Origin: Bacteroidia bacterium
GTDB lineage: Bacteria > Bacteroidota > Bacteroidia > Flavobacteriales > Flavobacteriaceae
Direction: 5' to 3'
Assembly: GCA_030431085.1 (NCBI GenBank)
Contig: JAUIJW010000025.1
Location: 1 to 16,249, forward strand
DNA: 16,249 bases
The first letter of the stretch is position 1; every line of letters starts with the position of its first letter. Shown here one piece after another: positions 6,226-13,752 of the stretch. The position numbers and the translations under genes are program-made. Below the pieces are notes generated by a model, which was not told the DNA's origin, ran no database searches, and saw only the letters and a program-made list of their open reading frames with translations.

Positions 6226-6906
6226 CTAGTTAATAACTTTTCGATTAAACGAACCAATATCCTTTTGCTCTTTATCATTGATAACATGGCATTGACGGCA
6301 ATTTACCCTTTGAGGATGTGTTGTTCTAATTTCTTTAGGTGCTGTTGGTCCTGCATGACACGCCATGCAATTTTCTCTTAATTGAATGGGATGTGGTATG
6401 ATAGGAGGACTTCCAACCAATGCTTGATTATGAATTTTAGTCGATTGGTTTTTATGCCAACTAGAAGGTACGAACAGACTATTTACTTTTTGAGGCACAT
6501 GACACTGTCTACAGTTAATTTTATCTGGATGAGGTGTTACGGGTGCATAACTCTTGTACTGATCAACATACCCTCCATTCTGATGACATTTTAAACAAGC
6601 TTTGCTACCCATATTCATTTCATCGACAGGATGTGGTATGGTAGGAGGTCCGCCGTAAAAAGCTCTATTATGATAGTATTGTTCTAAATCCCTTTCATGC
6701 TTAGGGTCTATAGGCTGTTGCTCATATTCTAAAGCGTATTCTTCTCTTAAAAAAACACCTTCTTCTGATGGAATTGTATTAACCTCATGAATGTTTTCTA
6801 CTGGGACATAAGCTTCGCGAAGAGATTCTTTGTAACTCTTACCCCATAGAAAAATTACCGAAACCATCAGTAAAACAAGCAATAAGATGATATATATTCT
6901 TTTCAT
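6226..6906 (-). CDS. napB: NapB-like cytochrome with duplicated diheme unit (four hemes)
   Basis: A 226-residue membrane-anchored or exported cytochrome (hydrophobic residues 4-20, ILLLVLLMVSVIFLW region). NapB is the usual diheme partner of NapA. Here the NapB-type unit occurs twice. Unit 1 (about 79-139) has HNRAFYGGPPTIPHP, then CLKCH (Cys104-His108), TPHP (His126) and CRQCH (Cys132-His136). Unit 2 (about 159-212) has HNQALVGSPPIIPHP, then CMACH (Cys180-His184), TTHP (His197) and CRQCH (Cys203-His207). The IPHP and PHP/THP histidines (92, 126, 172, 197) match the NapB pattern for distal heme ligands, giving one His per heme. It starts ten bases after the napA stop. The role is to deliver electrons to the 4Fe-4S cluster of NapA; four hemes could form a longer wire. 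The family is clear, the duplication is visible, and its functional effect is inference. Confidence 0.87.
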   Translation of the reverse strand: MKRIYIILLLVLLMVSVIFLWGKSYKESLREAYVPVENIHEVNTIPSEEGVFLREEYALEYEQQPIDPKHERDLEQYYHNRAFYGGPPTIPHPVDEMNMGSKACLKCHQNGGYVDQYKSYAPVTPHPDKINCRQCHVPQKVNSLFVPSSWHKNQSTKIHNQALVGSPPIIPHPIQLRENCMACHAGPTAPKEIRTTHPQRVNCRQCHVINDKEQKDIGSFNRKVIN

Positions 6907-6916
6907 TTGCTAAGAT

Positions 6917-9247
6917 TTATGATACCTTTTGAATCTTTACTGCACACTTTTTAAAATCAGGTTCTTTAGAAATAGGACAAAAAGCATCAAGAGTTAATAG
7001 GTTTATCATCATATTTTCATCAAAAAATGGTACAAATACTTGTCCTTTAGTAGGTAATCCTCTTTCATTAATAGAAGCAGGTAATGTTAAACTACCTCTT
7101 CTGGTTTCGAGTTTTACCTGTTGACCATTTGAAATTCCATACACCTTAGCGTCATCCGGATGTAGTTCTACATAGGCATGTGGCATGGCTTTGTGCAATA
7201 CTGGTATTCTTCGGGTCATAGACCCTGTGTGCCAATGTTCAATCACTCTGCCCGTATTTAACCAGAATGGATACTCAGCATCTGGAGACTCCGCTGGCGG
7301 TTCATAGGGGCGTTGCCAAATAACTGCTCTACCATCTTTGTTGCCATAAAAGTGAAAATCTTTACCATTGCTACAGGCAGGGTCATATTTAGCGTTATAT
7401 CGCCATTTGGTCTCTTTGCCATCTACATAAGGCCACATGGCACCAGACTGTGCTTTAAGCACTTCAAGTGGAGCCATATTATGTTTTTTATTATTGTGAT
7501 GCTGGCGATATTCGTTATAAATTTCTTCGTGATGATTCTCTTCCGAATAAGGAAATAATTCACCATATCCCATTCTTCTAGCCACTTCAATAGTTTGCCA
7601 AGCATCTGGCATAGCTTCTCCGGGTGGTTCAACCATTTTTTCCCAGTGTTGTGTCCTTCTTTCAGAGTTGCCGTACATCCCACTTTTTTCAATATGCCAT
7701 GCTGCCGGTAAAATAACATCAGCCACATCTGAAGTTGGTGTTGGAAACACATCGGATACCACAATAAATCTATCGTCTTTTTCAGCGCCTTCAGTATAGC
7801 GTCCAACTTTGGGGAGGGAGACTAATGGATTGGTAACTTGAGTCCATAAAAATTTAATATCGCCTCGGTCTAAGGCTCTAAACATTTCTGTGGCATGGTA
7901 TGTGGGTTTAGCAGGAATTCTCTCTACAGGTACTTTCCAAATTTTGGCGGCAGCAGCACGATGTTCAGGATTTGTTACTACACCATGAGGTAATTTATGA
8001 GTAAATGTACCTACTTCTCTGGCTGTACCACAAGCACTTGGTTGCCCTGTTAATGAAAACGGGCTATTGCCTGGTGTTGAGATTTTACCAGTTAATAGGT
8101 GAATATTGTAAACTAAATTGTTAACCCATGTACCTCGTGTATGCTGGTTTAAACCCATACACCAAAAAGTAGTAACTTTTTTATTGGTATCGCCATATAG
8201 CGCTGCTAAATATTTTATATTTTTTACGGATACACCAGACATTTTAGATACTTTTTCTGGTGTGTAATCTTTTAGAAATTCTTTATAAGATTCAAAATCA
8301 ATAACTTCAGGTTTGTCCTTAAAGTTAAATTTATCTTCGGTACCATAGCCAATATTAGTCAAGCCTTTTTTAAAGGTACAGTATTCTTTAACAAATTCTT
8401 CATTAACCCAACCGTTATTTATAATTTCATATGCAATGGCATTGGCTAAGGCTAAGTCTGTTTGGGGTTTAAAAAGAATAGATTTATCCGAAGCTACACT
8501 AGAACGTGTAGTTCTAGTGGCAAAATCTATAATGGTAACATCTCTTTTAAGTCTTTGATCTAACATCCGAGAAAATAATACCGGATGCATTTCTGCCATA
8601 TTGTTACCCCAAGTTACGAACACATCAGCTTGATCAATATCATCATAACAACCCATGGGTTCATCGGCACCAAAAGAGGTTAAAAATCCAGTTACGGCAC
8701 TGGCCATACATAGTCTGGCATTGCAATCTAGATTGTTCGTGCCTATGGCACCTTTCATGAACTTAGATGCCACATAACCTTCTGGAATTGTTGATTGACC
8801 AGAAGTATACATGGCTACTGCATCTTTACCGTGTTTTTCAATAGTGTCTTTCATTTTAGAGGCCACTAAGTCGAGAGCTTCTGTCATTGAAGTTTCTACA
8901 TATTTCCCATTTTTTTTAACCAATGGTTTAGTCAAACGGTCTTTGGCGTACATACAAATGGTTTGGTGATATCCTTTTACACAACAGAGTCCTTTATTCA
9001 CCGAAGAATTAGGGTCGCCTTTTACTGCAACCGCTTTTCCATTTTCTGTGCCAATAAGTACACCACAACCTACACCGCAAAATCGGCATGGAGATTTCGT
9101 CCATTTAATATTTTTAGAAGTGCTAATATTTCTAATTTGTTCTTCGGCGAAAATAATGCCTGGAAACAATGAGGCAGCTGCGGTCATGGCAGAAGTAGCC
9201 GCCATTTTTTTTAAAAATTCTCTTCTGTTGGTATTAATTTTAAGCAT
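6917..9247 (-). CDS. napA: Periplasmic nitrate reductase catalytic subunit NapA
   Basis: A 776-residue Mo-bisMGD enzyme reducing nitrate to nitrite in the periplasm. The N-terminus carries a Tat signal (NRREFLKK at residues 7-14, then an Ala-rich stretch to about residue 34). The 4Fe-4S site has Cys54, Cys57, Cys61 and Cys89 (the second of the pair in GLCCVKGYH), followed by Lys91, which sits between cluster and cofactor in this family. The molybdenum ligand is Cys180 in the ARLCMASA motif, and DEPMGCYDDI and NNMAEMHPVLFSR are hallmark NapA sequences. The C-terminal MGD-binding region includes GRVIEHWHTGSMTRR. The length is close to the shorter monomeric Nap type. It follows napD by eleven bases and precedes the NapB-like gene, which distinguishes it from the cytoplasmic assimilatory NasA. 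All key residues are present and the frame is intact. Confidence 0.97.
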   Translation of the reverse strand: MLKINTNRREFLKKMAATSAMTAAASLFPGIIFAEEQIRNISTSKNIKWTKSPCRFCGVGCGVLIGTENGKAVAVKGDPNSSVNKGLCCVKGYHQTICMYAKDRLTKPLVKKNGKYVETSMTEALDLVASKMKDTIEKHGKDAVAMYTSGQSTIPEGYVASKFMKGAIGTNNLDCNARLCMASAVTGFLTSFGADEPMGCYDDIDQADVFVTWGNNMAEMHPVLFSRMLDQRLKRDVTIIDFATRTTRSSVASDKSILFKPQTDLALANAIAYEIINNGWVNEEFVKEYCTFKKGLTNIGYGTEDKFNFKDKPEVIDFESYKEFLKDYTPEKVSKMSGVSVKNIKYLAALYGDTNKKVTTFWCMGLNQHTRGTWVNNLVYNIHLLTGKISTPGNSPFSLTGQPSACGTAREVGTFTHKLPHGVVTNPEHRAAAAKIWKVPVERIPAKPTYHATEMFRALDRGDIKFLWTQVTNPLVSLPKVGRYTEGAEKDDRFIVVSDVFPTPTSDVADVILPAAWHIEKSGMYGNSERRTQHWEKMVEPPGEAMPDAWQTIEVARRMGYGELFPYSEENHHEEIYNEYRQHHNNKKHNMAPLEVLKAQSGAMWPYVDGKETKWRYNAKYDPACSNGKDFHFYGNKDGRAVIWQRPYEPPAESPDAEYPFWLNTGRVIEHWHTGSMTRRIPVLHKAMPHAYVELHPDDAKVYGISNGQQVKLETRRGSLTLPASINERGLPTKGQVFVPFFDENMMINLLTLDAFCPISKEPDFKKCAVKIQKVS

Positions 9248-9258
9248 ATGGCATTAAA

Positions 9259-9489
9259 TTATTCAGTTTCAAAACCTGAAACTAATGATAACATTTTTAA
9301 ACTTTTTATGGTATATATTTTATCTTGAAGCTCTTTATCCTCTTGATCTGTAATTGTGTCTGTAACTACAATGGCAATATCTCTATTTTCTGAAGGAATG
9401 ACGTCACATTTATTAAATTGGGCAATCTCATTTACCATGTCTTCATAGTGTCCGTCTTGAGGATGGGCAATATAACTTTTAATGGGCAT
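9259..9489 (-). CDS. napD: NapD, Tat chaperone for NapA
   Basis: A 76-residue protein with the ferredoxin-like pattern of NapD (PF03927): an opening strand (IKSYIAHPQ), a helix (HYEDMVNEIAQF), the CDVIPSE turn, a central strand (DIAIVVTD), a second helix (QEDKELQDKIYTIKS) and a closing LKMLSLVSGFETE. NapD binds the twin-arginine signal of NapA in the cytoplasm and holds it back until the cofactor is inserted. It is the first gene of the operon, eleven bases before napA, with a 245-base upstream region containing two dyad symmetries. The ATG at 9489 gives the whole fold. Confidence 0.9.
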   Translation of the reverse strand: MPIKSYIAHPQDGHYEDMVNEIAQFNKCDVIPSENRDIAIVVTDTITDQEDKELQDKIYTIKSLKMLSLVSGFETE

Positions 9490-9539
9490 TAAATAGTTTT
9501 TTTAGGTTGGTTGCAAGTTCGTTAAAATCCCTTTTTTAC

Positions 9540-9559
9540 AAGATGATATTTGTCATCTT
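9540..9559. promoter_or_regulatory. Dyad operator candidate upstream of napD
   Basis: AAGATGA (9540-9546) and TCATCTT (9553-9559) are exact reverse complements with a six-base spacer, 51-70 bases before the napD ATG. On the minus strand the near-promoter TATCTTTA (9560-9567, one mismatch to TAnnTTTG) overlaps the dyad's upstream edge, so a bound protein could block the transcription start. The arms resemble the AAGATG...CATCTT ends of nitric-oxide-sensing NsrR sites, but the spacing differs, so the regulator is not identified. Confidence 0.45.
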
Positions 9560-9627
9560 TAAAGATAATAAATTTTTACTAAAATAATTTTAATGAGTAA
9601 ATATGGTATGAATCAATAAGTTAATTT

Positions 9628-9653
9628 ATTGCTAAGTAATTTAAATTAGCAAT
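9628..9653. repeat. Second dyad in the napD upstream region
   Basis: ATTGCTAA (9628-9635) and TTAGCAAT (9646-9653) are exact reverse complements around ten bases. Offset within them, TAATTTAAATTA (9637-9648) is itself a perfect palindrome. The site lies 139-164 bases upstream of the napD ATG and 28-54 bases beyond the acs terminator. It may be an upstream activator site or a remnant structure. Its AT content lowers confidence. Confidence 0.4.
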
Positions 9654-9680
9654 CTTAATGTTTTGTATTTCAAGAATAAA

Positions 9681-9709
9681 AAAAGCTTCCTTTAATTTAG
9701 GAAGCTTTT
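9681..9709 (-). terminator. Intrinsic terminator of the acetate operon
   Basis: AAAAGCTTCCT (9681-9691) and AGGAAGCTTTT (9699-9709) pair perfectly around a seven-base loop. Read on the minus strand, the hairpin starts 26 bases after the acs stop and is followed by a run of seven T, a strong rho-independent terminator. It separates acs from the nap operon on the same strand. Confidence 0.92.
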
Positions 9710-9734
9710 AAACGATATATGTTTATAGGTTTTA

Positions 9735-11642
9735 TTATAAGGCGGATTTTTTAATGTTTTCAACAATATCTGGATTTAAGAGGGTGGAAATATCACCAAG
9801 ATTGCTTGTGTCATTAGAAGCAATTTTCCTTAATATTCTTCTCATTATTTTACCCGATCTAGTTTTAGGTAAGCCTGAAACAAACTGAATTTTATCAAGT
9901 TTTGCTATGGCACCAACAGTTTTGGTAATTAAGTCATTAATTTCTTGTCTCAATTCATCTTCAGGTTGCTCTATGTTGTCATATGTTGTAACAAAGGCAT
10001 ATAAAGCATTACCTTTAATGTCATGAGGAAACCCAACCACTGCACATTCAACAATAGCTTCATGTTCGTCTATGGCATTTTCTATTGGAGCGGTACCTAA
10101 ATTATGGCCTGAAACAATCACCACATCATCAACTCTTCCTGTAATTCTAAAATTACCTGTAGCATCGCGATAAGCGCCATCACCTGTAAAATACATATTA
10201 GGAAATGCAGAAAAGTAGGTGTCTTTGTACCTCTGATGATTGCCGTAGATAGTTCGAGCGATAGATGGCCAAGGGGCTTTAATGGCTAACCGTCCTTCAG
10301 AAGGGGCATTTTCAAAAGGAATTTCGTTACCTTTTTCATCAATTAAAACGGGTTGTACACCAGGTAATGGTAATGTGGCAAAAGTAGGTCTGGTAGGAGT
10401 GATTCCTGCGATAGGAGATATCATCATCGCTCCAGTTTCTGTTTGCCACCAAGTATCAACTATGGGGCATTTTGTTTTTCCTATATTATCATTGTACCAA
10501 TGCCATGCCTCTTCATTAATAGGTTCACCAACAGAACCTAAAACTTTTAAACTAGATAGGTCATGCTTTTCAACTAAACTTAGTGGGTGTCTGGCAAGAG
10601 CTCTAATGGCAGTAGGAGCTGTATAAAAATGGGTTACTTTTAGCTTGTCGACAATCTCCCAAAATCTTCCATAATCTGGATACGATGGTACACCTTCAAA
10701 CATTACTGTTGTTGCACCAGCACAGAGCGGGCCGTAAATGATATACGAGTGACCAGTGATCCAACCAATATCTGCTGTACACCAATAAATGTCATTTTTA
10801 TCATATTGAAAAACATTAGAAAATGTATAGGTGCTACCTACCATATATCCTCCTATGGTATGTACCATGCCTTTAGGTTTACCAGTAGATCCAGAAGTAT
10901 ATAAGATAAATAATAGATCTTCAGCGTCCATTATTTCGGCATCACAGTGTTTATCTACTTTTTGTAATTCATCAAACCAAAAAGTATCTCTGCCTTCAAC
11001 CATTGATGTAGGTTCAACCGTTCTTCTATAAACGATTACATTTTTTATTGATGGTGCGTGTTTAAGTGCTTCATCGCATACCGCCTTTAAATTAATGGGT
11101 TTTTTACCACGATATACTTCGTTGGCCGTAATGAGTAATTTACATTCTGAGTCATTAATTCTACTAGCTAAAGCTTTAGAAGAAAATCCAGCAAAAACAA
11201 TAGAGTGTACCGCTCCAATTCTAGCACAGGCTAACATTGCAATGGCTAATTCTGGAATCATGGGCATGTATAAGCAAACTTTATCACCTTTTTTAATGCC
11301 GTTATTCTTCAATACATTGGCAAAATGAGATACCTTTACAAATAATTGCCTATAGGTGATGTGTCTTGATTCTTCGTCTGGATCGTTGGGCTCCCAAATA
11401 ATAGCTGTTTTATTCGCTAATTTTTCTAAATGACGATCTAAGCAATTTTCTGTAATATTCAACTTTGCACCTTCAAACCATTTAATTTCTGGTTTTGAAA
11501 AATCCCAATCAAGTACTTTATCCCATTTTTTGTGCCATCTAAATTGACTTGCAATTTCTGACCAAAATTCTTCTGGATTTTCTACACTTTGTGCATATTT
11601 TTCTTTGTATTCTTTGAATGAACTTATTTGTAAAGATTTCAT
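9735..11642 (-). CDS. acs: Acetyl-CoA synthetase (AMP-forming)
   Basis: A 635-residue enzyme that activates acetate to acetyl-CoA through acetyl-AMP in the cytoplasm. The adenylate-forming motifs appear in order: the P-loop-like YTSGSTGKPKG (248-258), WWQTETG (398-404), TGDGAYRD (486-493), GRVDD hinge (502-506) and SGKIMRR (596-602), whose Lys598 is the catalytic lysine that is commonly acetylated to switch the enzyme off. The stretch SGHNLGTAPIENA (511-523) has Asn and Pro where enterobacterial enzymes have Arg and Glu (SGHRLGTAEIE). The start chosen is the ATG at 11642, beginning MKSLQISSF. A GTG 12 codons upstream (11678) would overlap the symporter gene. The gene follows the acetate-type symporter by 16 bases and ends before a strong terminator, forming an uptake-plus-activation operon. 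Length and motifs are normal for the family. Confidence 0.95.
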   Translation of the reverse strand: MKSLQISSFKEYKEKYAQSVENPEEFWSEIASQFRWHKKWDKVLDWDFSKPEIKWFEGAKLNITENCLDRHLEKLANKTAIIWEPNDPDEESRHITYRQLFVKVSHFANVLKNNGIKKGDKVCLYMPMIPELAIAMLACARIGAVHSIVFAGFSSKALASRINDSECKLLITANEVYRGKKPINLKAVCDEALKHAPSIKNVIVYRRTVEPTSMVEGRDTFWFDELQKVDKHCDAEIMDAEDLLFILYTSGSTGKPKGMVHTIGGYMVGSTYTFSNVFQYDKNDIYWCTADIGWITGHSYIIYGPLCAGATTVMFEGVPSYPDYGRFWEIVDKLKVTHFYTAPTAIRALARHPLSLVEKHDLSSLKVLGSVGEPINEEAWHWYNDNIGKTKCPIVDTWWQTETGAMMISPIAGITPTRPTFATLPLPGVQPVLIDEKGNEIPFENAPSEGRLAIKAPWPSIARTIYGNHQRYKDTYFSAFPNMYFTGDGAYRDATGNFRITGRVDDVVIVSGHNLGTAPIENAIDEHEAIVECAVVGFPHDIKGNALYAFVTTYDNIEQPEDELRQEINDLITKTVGAIAKLDKIQFVSGLPKTRSGKIMRRILRKIASNDTSNLGDISTLLNPDIVENIKKSAL

Positions 11643-11658
11643 TGTAATATAAATTTTT

Positions 11659-13347
11659 TTAGTGTATTTGAGCTTCACCCGCGTTAGACGGGATTCTAAT
11701 ATGATCGACTAATTTTTGAATTTCTAAAGGTGGCGGTGGTGTTAATTTGGAAATGATAAACGCTATTAAGAAGTTAATCATCATGGCAACTGTGCCAAAC
11801 CCTTCTGGTGAGATACCCCACCACCAATTTTCTTGGGTTCCGCCACCAAACCAACCAAATTTAAATTTAAGCATATAATATAGCATTATTAACATGCCTA
11901 TTACCATTCCCGCAATAGCTCCTTCTTTATTCATTCTTTTTGAAAATATACCAATAATAATAGCAGGGAAGAATGAAGCAGCAGCTAATCCAAATGCTAA
12001 GGCAACGGTTGCAGCGACGAAATCGGGAGGATTTATGCCAAAATATCCGGCTATCGATACGGCAATAACCGCTGAAATTCTGGCAGTAATCAATTCACCT
12101 TTTTCTGAAATTTTTGGGTAAATCATTTTTTTTATTAAATCATGAGATACCGATGAAGAGATTACTAAGAGTAATCCTGCAGCGGTAGATAGTGCTGCAG
12201 CTAAACCGCCTGCAGCCACTAAGGCAATGACCCAATTTGGTAGATTGGCTATTTCTGGATTAGCCAGAACCATTATATCTTTATCTACCGTAAGTTCATT
12301 TTTCTCTACATCGCCTACGTATTGTATCTTGCCATCGTTGTTCTTATCCTCGAAAGAGAGTAAACCTGTATTTTCCCAATTACTAAACCAGGAAGGTAAT
12401 TCGCTATAGGTGGCATTGTTAACTGTTTCGATAAGGTTTGTTCTAGCAAAAACAGCTATAGCCGGGGCGGTGGTATATAGAACAGCAATAAATAACAAGG
12501 CCCATCCAGCAGATTTTCTGGCATCACTAACTTTTTTTACAGTGAAAAATCGAACAATGACATGTGGTAAGCCGGCAGTACCTACCATTAATGCAGCGGT
12601 GATAAAAAATACATCTAATGTAGATTTACTACCTGTAGTGTACTCATGAAAACCTAGTTCTTTGTGTAGGCCATCAAGCTTGTCAAGAAGGTAGAGGCCA
12701 TCATTGCCAGTGCTACCGAAACCTAGTTGTGGAATGGGGTTACCCGTGACCTGAATTGAAATAAATATGGCAGGTACCATAAAAGCAAAAATCAAGACAC
12801 AATATTGTGCTACTTGGGTATAGGTGATGCCTTTCATGCCTCCTAAAACTGCATAAAATAAGACGATAATCATACCGATAATCACACCAGTCGTAATATC
12901 TACTTCTAAAAATCTAGAAAACACAAGTCCAACACCACGCATCTGTCCGGCTACATAAGTAAAAGATACAATAAGCGCACAGAGTACCGCTACAAATCGA
13001 GCAGTATTAGAATAATATCGATCTCCTATAAAATCTGGTACCGTAAACTTTCCAAATTTTCTAAGGTAAGGAGCTAATAGTAAGGCTAAGAGAACATACC
13101 CGCCAGTCCATCCCATCAAATATACAGAACTGTCATAGCCATTAAAAGAGATAAGCCCGGCCATTGAAATAAATGAGGCGGCAGACATCCAATCTGCTGC
13201 AGTTGCTAATCCGTTGGCTAAAGGAGATACGCCTCCTCCGGCCACATAAAAATCTTTGGTAGAACCAGCTCTAGACCAAATGGCAATACCGATATATAAT
13301 GAAAAGGTAATAGCAATTAATAGCCATGTCCAAATTTGTAAGCTCAT
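11659..13347 (-). CDS. Sodium:solute symporter, VC_2705/ActP-like, probable acetate transporter
   Basis: A 562-residue inner-membrane transporter of the sodium:solute symporter family (PF00474), closest in pattern to the VC_2705 subfamily and ActP. The N-terminal hallmarks are STKDFYVAGGGVSPLANGLA (residues 29-48) and ATAADWMSAASFISMAGL. Further marks are GGMKGITYTQVAQ (169-181), GTAGLPHVIVRFFTVKKVSDARKS and AAGLAAALSTAAGLLLV-like segments. About 13 membrane helices fit. Between two helices lies a polar loop (about 310-368) containing DKNNDGKI (334-341), a calcium-loop-like DxNxDGxI motif that lacks the closing acidic residue of a full EF-hand. The gene starts one base after the DUF4212 stop and is followed by acs, which supports acetate as the substrate. 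That substrate is inferred from context; pyruvate or propionate are alternatives. Confidence 0.9.
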   Translation of the reverse strand: MSLQIWTWLLIAITFSLYIGIAIWSRAGSTKDFYVAGGGVSPLANGLATAADWMSAASFISMAGLISFNGYDSSVYLMGWTGGYVLLALLLAPYLRKFGKFTVPDFIGDRYYSNTARFVAVLCALIVSFTYVAGQMRGVGLVFSRFLEVDITTGVIIGMIIVLFYAVLGGMKGITYTQVAQYCVLIFAFMVPAIFISIQVTGNPIPQLGFGSTGNDGLYLLDKLDGLHKELGFHEYTTGSKSTLDVFFITAALMVGTAGLPHVIVRFFTVKKVSDARKSAGWALLFIAVLYTTAPAIAVFARTNLIETVNNATYSELPSWFSNWENTGLLSFEDKNNDGKIQYVGDVEKNELTVDKDIMVLANPEIANLPNWVIALVAAGGLAAALSTAAGLLLVISSSVSHDLIKKMIYPKISEKGELITARISAVIAVSIAGYFGINPPDFVAATVALAFGLAAASFFPAIIIGIFSKRMNKEGAIAGMVIGMLIMLYYMLKFKFGWFGGGTQENWWWGISPEGFGTVAMMINFLIAFIISKLTPPPPLEIQKLVDHIRIPSNAGEAQIH

Positions 13348-13348
13348 G

Positions 13349-13603
13349 TTATTGATCTAATTTATATTTTTTGTCTAGCCTATTCATAAGTCTGATGTAA
13401 ATCCAGATTAAAATTACAAATACGTAAATTGAACCTTGTTGAGCAAACCAAAATCCTAATTTAAATCCACCAATCTTAATTTGATTAAGATGATCAACTA
13501 ATAAAATTCCAAAAACATAGGATACAAGAAACCAAATGGAAAGTAGGATGGCTAAATAACTTAGGTTTTCTTTCCAATATTTCTGATGATTTGTGGTAGG
13601 CAT
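13349..13603 (-). CDS. DUF4212 small subunit of the sodium:solute symporter
   Basis: An 84-residue membrane protein of the DUF4212 family (TIGR03647), which is almost always encoded next to a VC_2705-type symporter. Two hydrophobic segments are visible (about 14-36, YLAILLSIWFLVSYVFGILL, and about 53-72, QQGSIYVFVILIWIYIRLMN). Typical features are the YWKENLSYL beginning, the GFKLGFWFAQQGSIYVFV block and a basic C-terminal tail (NRLDKKYKLDQ). It is the first gene of the acetate operon, with the symporter beginning one base after its stop, so the two are probably translationally coupled and form a complex. The ATG at 13603 is the natural start. Confidence 0.92.
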   Translation of the reverse strand: MPTTNHQKYWKENLSYLAILLSIWFLVSYVFGILLVDHLNQIKIGGFKLGFWFAQQGSIYVFVILIWIYIRLMNRLDKKYKLDQ

Positions 13604-13752
13604 AAAGAATTAGAATTAATGACGGACTAATATATCAAAAATTAAATTTTTCTAATTAAAAATTTCTATAAACAGAATTAATTATCCGATTAACAGAATA
13701 ATAATATGGTGTTTTGGTAATTATTTGCGATTTTGCGAAAAAATAATCAAGC

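Noticed and set aside
7423..7806. 127-codon open frame on the minus strand inside napA
   Set aside because: It is a different frame of the firmly identified napA, with no domain pattern and no start context.
6917..9247. Assimilatory NasA or formate dehydrogenase as the identity of the molybdoenzyme
   Set aside because: Tat signal, adjacent napD and NapB-like genes, Cys as Mo ligand in ARLCMASA and the DEPMGCYDDI motif all point to NapA.
10282..10626. 114-codon plus-strand open frame opposite acs
   Set aside because: Antisense shadow of acs; low-complexity composition and no family features.
11643..11678. N-terminal extension of acs to base 11678
   Set aside because: It begins with GTG and overlaps the symporter stop; the ATG at 11642 gives the usual Acs N-terminus.
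13636..13644. Possible -7 element for the DUF4212 operon (TAATTTTTG on the minus strand)
   Set aside because: Has a three-base rather than two-base gap in TAnnTTTG and no -33 partner.
13644..13665. AAATTTTT/AAAAATTT dyad in the gap between the acetate operon and the L,D-transpeptidase gene
   Set aside because: Made almost only of A and T in an AT-rich gap; likely chance.
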